Of a DNA stretch of 64,000 nucleotides, positions 58,254 to 64,000 are shown in pieces. This DNA comes from Aurantiochytrium sp. KH105 (taxonomy: Eukaryota > Sar > Bigyra > Thraustochytrida > Thraustochytriidae). The notes beneath the pieces are model-generated. The model was given only the letters and a program-made list of their open reading frames with translations. It made no database searches and was not told where the DNA came from. Made by a program: the position numbers and the translations under genes. Location: assembly GCA_003116975.1 (NCBI GenBank), contig BGKB01000039.1:62001-126000 (forward strand), read 5' to 3'. Numbering within the stretch: the first letter of the stretch is position 1; each line of letters starts with the position of its first letter.

Positions 58254-61200
58254 ATGGGGGAATTGGGGCGAGACCGCGAGGGATCAGAGCAGGCCGGTGC
58301 GTGGACGAGCTGGCTCAAGGCCAAGAGGCTTAGATACCTGGAGGCCTCGCGTTGGGCCACGTCACGCGAGCTCGCCGCCTTCTTGGAGACCAAAGGCTGC
58401 GACCTTTCTACGTGGGGGCTTGACAAACGCACGAAAAGCGTGGAGGCCCTCTTTCGCGAACTCGCGTCGTCCCGCGGCAGTCTTTGCGAGGCGAGAAGCG
58501 GGAGCAGCGGTGGAGAAGACGATGCCTCGCAAATCGTACGATGCGTCGCAGTTCTTCGTGTCCGGATCGTCAATGATCAAGGCGAAACCCTTGTCCGCGA
58601 GCTCGTCAACATGCAGGGCGCCAGAATTCATATGCCGCTTTCCGCAAGGCTGCGAATCGGCGAGAGCCCATTCAAGGCGGCAGAACATTTGCTTCGCAAA
58701 CTCACAGGATTAAAGGTGCGACGGGTTTCGCGCCGCGGACTATTTCGGCATTCCTTTGCAAGTGACAGCGATGGCGGAAGTGGAGAGAATCCAGCCGCCA
58801 ATCAGGATGGCGACGGGACTAACGAGAACGATGACGACGACGACGATTCCAGTGACGATGGCGATGACGAAGATGATGCCAGTAGCACGGGCCAAACTCC
58901 TACCCTATCACGATCCTTGCTCCGAGATATCATCTATGAGCCACTTCAGTTCGAGAATCCCCTCGAATACGAAAGTCTTTCATCTTCCACATATCCAACG
59001 CTTTCAACCATGTATCGGGTCAATGTTTTGACGCTTCGCGTAAGTGAGGAGCGCGGCGCTAGCTCTCTTTTTCTTGTGGACGCAGCTGCAGAAAACGGAA
59101 AGGCGCTGCAGTGGATATCGCGGCAAAAGGCACGCCTAGTTTACGAGCATCTCGATCTGTATCCTCGTCGTCGGTCACGCACTCGCGCTAAACTGGGCTC
59201 GAGCACTTCATCGTCGTCAAGAGACCTATATCACGCCACAGCTAGCTCGAACGACCACATTCTCGTTGGCCTTGGGGACGCCGAGCTGGAAAGCGGCCAG
59301 GCTGAAGGTCTGCGCGAGTCGCTTCAGGATCTCTTGGAATCCACGCAAGCTACAATGCTCGTCGGCGGGCCAAGCAAACGGTTCCTTGGCCCCGCCTCTG
59401 CGACAATGCCTGAGACCTCGAATGCTCAAATGGCCTCCGTGCTCGTCGACCTTGTGGCTCAAGCGCAAACATACTGGAGCGCGCTCCGACTTCGTCGGGT
59501 TCTGGGCTTCTTGCAAAAGACTAGTTGGGCCGAGGATGTCAGTGCTCACGGCTGGGTCGATAGGTCCAGCTCGTTTCTGAGCTCTGCGCCACACGGAAGG
59601 GCGCATACGGCACATGCCTCAAGCGGAACCGCCCGTTGGCTCATGCATCGTTTGCAAGGGCCGCGTATTGACCTTGAGACCATTTTCAACACGGTCTCTT
59701 TCAACCGATTCGGTGGTCTCGCTCCTCTTCCGGACTGCAAATGGTTTAACACGATCAAAGAGCGGTGGGTCGACCAATGCCAGGCGGGCTTGAATCCCAA
59801 GCTTGGTTATAATTCCACCGAGATTTTTCGCATGTGGCTTGACGCCGCCAATCTCGACACCAGCAGCTACACGGACGAGATGGTGCGTCGGCTTTTGCAA
59901 GAAACACTCGAGGAGCGTTGCGACCTTGTCTTTCATGCAGAATCGCAACGGCTGCAGCGCGTTCTCCGGCTTGCCAAAGTGCTCATTTATGATGAACTTC
60001 CACGATCTGCTATTGATGACACACGGGGCCACTCAAAAGTGCAAAGAGGGGTGCTCACAGCGCGTCCGCAAGTCGCTCGACGCTTAGTCTATCAGGAGAT
60101 CAGCACCACATCTGGAAATGAGCGAAGCGTTCAGAACGGCCAAGTCTCATGGGACATGGACTTTCACATGGTCCTCAACCAAAAGGCGCCAGGCCAGGCA
60201 TACATGCTTGACGTCGTGGAAAATGTCATGCACAAATTCTTTGCCTCGGAAATAGTTGCGGATGGTACAAGCGCAAGCGAAGCCGGTCAACCAAGAATCC
60301 ACTCCGTCTATATGCTTGAGCCAACGCTCGAAACCAACGTCTCGCCATCTTTTCCTGGCCTCACAACCATTTACTATATACACCAGTTTTGGGTTCGTCT
60401 GGAAGGTATTCCTCTCGATCGCAATTTCTACACGCTACTTCCGTCGCGGAGACCTGGTGGCGCTGCACAGTATTGCTTCTGGATGTGGATCGATGTGGAA
60501 AAGCATGCGCTTGATGACCGCACGCGAATGCTCAAGTACTTTGCTGAACATCCGAGCTGTCTTGGGAATCTACGTAGAGTCATGCACGCCTCTCGGGCTG
60601 TCACGCTGAGCGAGCAGCACGAGGCTGACATTACCGAGACGACGTACGTTAAGCTATTCATCAATCAAGTGCAAGAAGCCTGCAAGTGGAACGATCCTCA
60701 TCTCGTTGACTTTGCTCTCCAGCAGCTGTGGGCAAGTCGAACCGGTCGCCAATGGAGTTTTGCGAGGAGGACCAAGATACTTCTTGATGCTCTCGCTGTG
60801 GCTCTCAACAGTAACGCAGTTGTAGCTTCCCACGCGCTGTTGGGTGCCTACGTGCGCATGGCAATCGGCTGCCCTGAAGCTGGCGTGCGCAATTCAAAGA
60901 CGCCGGCAAGCTCAGGGGTACACAGTCAAAAGCATGAATCCCATCGTGGCGGTGCAGACACGTACTTAACAAGCTTCAATACGGTGCTCATCATTGCATC
61001 GCTAATTAATGCCAGACCAACAGTCGAGCAAATGAAAGAGTCTCTCGTTGCCCACAATATCGAAAAGCTTTCGGCCGCGCCACTTTGCGTCATGGCCGCC
61101 GCCAAACTTGGGCACGACAAAATGCTCCGCACACTGCTCGAGATGACACCACACTTTGTTAATGGACCGTTTTTCCCGGGTCACGGATCCCGCTCCGCCT

Positions 61201-63948
61201 CCTTGCGTCCTCTTTGGGAAAACAGGAAGCGCATGCTAAAAAAGTTTGGCATTTCAGCAGAAGCAGAGGCGCTGCTTTTAAAGTGCGGCCACGGCCTTAG
61301 CATCTTCGTGCCTGGATTTGACGGTCTCGGGCAACACTCAGGCTCTGGCGAGGCTGTCGTACCGCAACGCCGTGTCATTTTAGTCCAGTCTCTGATTGCC
61401 TTCTTTCGAGGTGTAATGTCGCGATGCGGACACCGCAAGAGACGCCTTCGGGTCGGGCAGAGCCCTGTGCAACGGGTAGAGAACGAGGTCGATAAAGAGA
61501 GCCGAGGCCACTTTGAAGCGTACGGATGGGATCGACTTCTGGCGGAGATTTGCCCCATGGAGCGAGCGCGCCAACGCGTGCCCTTGGGAAGTGCGATGAC
61601 GCGGGTTCTAGGAACCGTACTTTCCTTTTGTCCGCCAGACCACGCACTCTTTCGGATCTATCTCGAAGTCTATTTGGTGTCGATCGTCAGCGTTTGCTGG
61701 AATGACGCGACCATTTTTGGATATGAGCTCGAGTCGCAGCGAATCATTGTCGAGTTTCTCGAGTCATGCAGGTATCCCTTTCATGTAGCTCTGCTAATGT
61801 CCCACAAGTTGCGCAAGCTTGCCACAAGTACCTCGTACTACAATGCCGAATTTAGCGTGCTTTACAAATGGGTCAGCGAGCAGTGCACGGCGATGCTTGA
61901 TACGTGCACCTCACAAGAAGAATCGAATGCCGTCTTGTACGAGCAAATTCGCGTAGAATTGGAAGAGACGACCTCACGTTGCTTCGAGCAAAGTTTGCCG
62001 CCACATAGGGCTGCAAGCATCATCGCTCGAACCAAAACGCAGGGCGGAGATGTGGCGACGGAATTTCTGCACCAAGTTATCGATCCACTTGAGCGAGCGT
62101 ATCAGCACATTCTTGTGACGATGCGCCCTCCTGCCGAGACCTCGGCTCTGTACATGGCCATCTCGCGGCGCATACAAGGTGTAGTGGCCTCGAAGTGGTT
62201 TCAAGGCACAAATGAGAATCAGGTGTGGTTTTATGAATGGTGGCGACCTGATCGGTTTCCTGCCGTCTATGAGCGCTACGCCTCGTCGTCCCTGGCTACT
62301 TTGGTCATCACGCTTGTCATTTTTATGGAGCTCGTCATCATGATGCCTGTTTGGTGTCTCGCCCCCTTTTCCGTCAAGCTTTCCATGTGGCGTGACCGAT
62401 TGGCCATCAACTCCGCCTACTTTAAGTTTCTGAGCGTTACCCTGCTACATTGCGGTTTTGTTGCTGTCATGTGCGCAAACGCGCTTTCTCCAAGTCCGAT
62501 CAGCGTCGAAATGACCGAAGTGCGTCCTTTTTCTCGTGTGGAACGCGTCATGTACACCTGGGCGCTTGGTCTTGTGGCCTCGGAGCTTCAAGCCATGTAT
62601 TTTAATTCGCGTGAATACTTTAAGAGCGCGGTGAACCTCATTGACTGTCTCTACCTGGTGTGCATCGTGGTTGCCTTTTGCTTTCGGGCCATGGCTCTCA
62701 CCATTCCGTTTGACAAGGAGTATGCGCAGACCATACGCTGGATCCAGGAAGACGGCTCGTGGAACTCGTTTGCGGCTGTAAGTTTTTCGGAAATGAGCCT
62801 CGCCGTTGGCACCTTGCTTGCGGTGTACCGCCTGGTGCATTTGAGCAGTTTTCACCAGCGTCTCGGTCCTCTCTACGAAAGCATTATCAAGATGGGCGGA
62901 GATCTCGCCTCGTACGCCTTTCTCTTGGTGATTTTGTTTTTGGGCAATGCTCTTTGTCTGGTGATTATGCTCCGACGCTACGACGGCGGAGGCGGCGTAT
63001 ATTTGGACTCCCTTGGTGCGGCCGAAGGCGATGGCGAAAGCGCAGTCTCGATGCGAACGGGATTGCAGGGTGCCATGATCATTCTCGGGGAGAGTCTGTT
63101 TTCGGGGGAGATCCCTGGCGACGACTCGGTGGTCTCGATGACAACTGTTGATACTGTGGCCTTCTACACGCTCGTTGTTCTCCATTTACTTGTGGTCGTT
63201 ATTGTGGGCCAAAATCTGGTACGTTTACAGCTTCTTGCGAGGGCACCTGCGACGATGGATGACGACGAAGAACGACACTAACTGACCGTATTGTTATTTG
63301 GTTCACTTGCAGCTTGTGGCCATGCTAAATCTCTCCTTTCAAAAAACGCAAGACGCCGCCAATGTGGTGTATCTGAATGGGCGAATGCAGCTTATCAACG
63401 ACTACGCTGGCCTTCCTGTCGTCCCCCCGCCTTTGAATCTTGTCACGATCCCTTTTGAGATTTTGGCCTTGGCTGTGAACCACCTTCGATACGGAAATTC
63501 TCGCCATGTCGTACATCAGGTGGCGATGCAAGCTCGCGCGCAGCGAACCATGGGCCTCTCGCTGTCTCGAATTAAGTTTGCCAGCCCGGACGCAGTCAGT
63601 TCGGATGTAAGACTTGATGACCTTTCATCCAAGCGACTGTACAGTATCAACAACTCAATGCGTAAAGTTCGTGTTGCTGTTCTGCGTTCCTATTTTGACA
63701 ATGCCCGAGCCAATCTGCGCATGCCACCAACTTCGACAGCGTCAGCACCATCGTCAATCATTCCAGCATCCTCTCCTTCAACGAAATCGAGGAATGAAAA
63801 GCTCTCGATCAATCGGTCTACGGATGAGAGAGTCAGTACCCAGGAGAGCGCAGTTTTGCGTTCGCTTCGCGCTGTAGTACGGCCGGATGCTCCGTCGCTT
63901 TCTCCGGCTGTTGCTGCTTATTTGGCGCGCGAGACGGCCGAGGACTGA
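58254..63948 (+). CDS. TRP-like cation channel, spliced, with Nudix-like N-terminal motif
   Basis: Exons are 58254-63218 and 63313-63948, giving 1866 residues. The ATG at 58254 (GCCATGGGG) is the first in frame. Residues about 105-160 have a degenerate Nudix-box-like motif (RLRIGESPFKAAEHLLRKL), followed by an Asp-rich tract near 185-205. A large cytoplasmic N-terminal region with helical repeats runs to about 1340. Six or more membrane helices follow from residue 1345 (TLVITLVIFMELVIMMPVW) onward, with a pore-like segment LQGAMIILGESLFSGEIPG before the last helix. Splicing joins LVVVIVGQNL to LVAMLNLSFQKTQDAANV, recreating the NLLxAM S6 and TRP-helix region with the later VPPPLNL. A Ser-rich tail ends the protein. 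Calcium-permeable channel activity is inferred; the TRP subfamily is unresolved. Confidence 0.75.
63219..63312 (+). other. Spliceosomal intron, 94 nt
   Basis: Donor GTACGT, CTGAC at 63282-63286, acceptor CTTGCAG. It falls exactly at the S6/TRP-helix boundary of the channel. Unspliced reading would end at the stop at 63279-63281. Confidence 0.8.
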
Positions 63949-64000
63949 TTATAGAAAGGTAACGTAGAAACGCCTCAGCGAATTTTTGTCCGTCCATCAT
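63949..64000. other. 3' flank of channel gene
   Basis: 52 bases after the channel stop codon to the window edge; nothing recognised. Confidence 0.5.

Overview
The window looks like nuclear DNA of a GC-rich, intron-poor unicellular eukaryote. It holds 22 protein-coding genes on both strands, most of them single exons. Four genes need splicing, and their introns are short (94-203 nt) with GTAAGT/GTACGT donors, a CTGAC branch-like motif and CAG acceptors. The gene content fits a heterotrophic stramenopile such as a thraustochytrid: a complex I 21-kDa-type subunit, COX6A, a sterol C4 dehydrogenase, a TRP-type channel, thrombospondin-type receptors, and a glucuronokinase fused to a nucleotidyltransferase. 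The lineage is an inference, because no rRNA or other marker gene is present. I recognised no tRNA, rRNA, CRISPR array or transposon. Layout, 1-11 kb: a coiled-coil gene runs off the left edge on the minus strand. It is followed by two disordered, Ser-rich minus-strand proteins separated by a 3.4 kb gene-free GC-rich stretch, and then by a small mitochondrial complex I subunit. 11-20 kb, minus strand: a large type I membrane protein with thrombospondin-like repeats and a cytoplasmic PH-like domain, a CUE plus Bles03-like protein, and an NSDHL/ERG26-like sterol dehydrogenase. 20-27 kb: a MEP50/WDR77-like WD40 protein (plus), the five-RRM rRNA-processing factor Mrd1/RBM19 (minus), and an acidic coiled-coil protein (plus). 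26.8-33.6 kb, minus: a 2277-residue protein with sixteen Tudor-like repeats and many EF-hands, the most striking gene here. 35-46 kb: a Wee1-type kinase with a large insertion in its activation segment, a helical-repeat protein, a SYLF-WW-SH3 protein, a spliced 82-residue two-helix membrane protein, and a spliced FERM protein with a 14-residue helical repeat and IQ motifs. 47-55 kb: spliced COX6A, an SKA1 kinetochore homologue, three tandem copies of a 179-bp repeat, an NSF-N-like/BTB/cytochrome b5 protein, and an EF-hand/IQ/P-loop protein. 55-64 kb: the nucleotidyltransferase-glucuronokinase fusion and a spliced TRP-like channel. The genes do not form one pathway. Recurrent themes are mitochondrial respiration (two small subunits), cell-cycle and kinetochore functions (Wee1, SKA1), calcium sensing (two EF-hand proteins, IQ motifs, the channel) and membrane-cytoskeleton linkage (FERM, SYLF).
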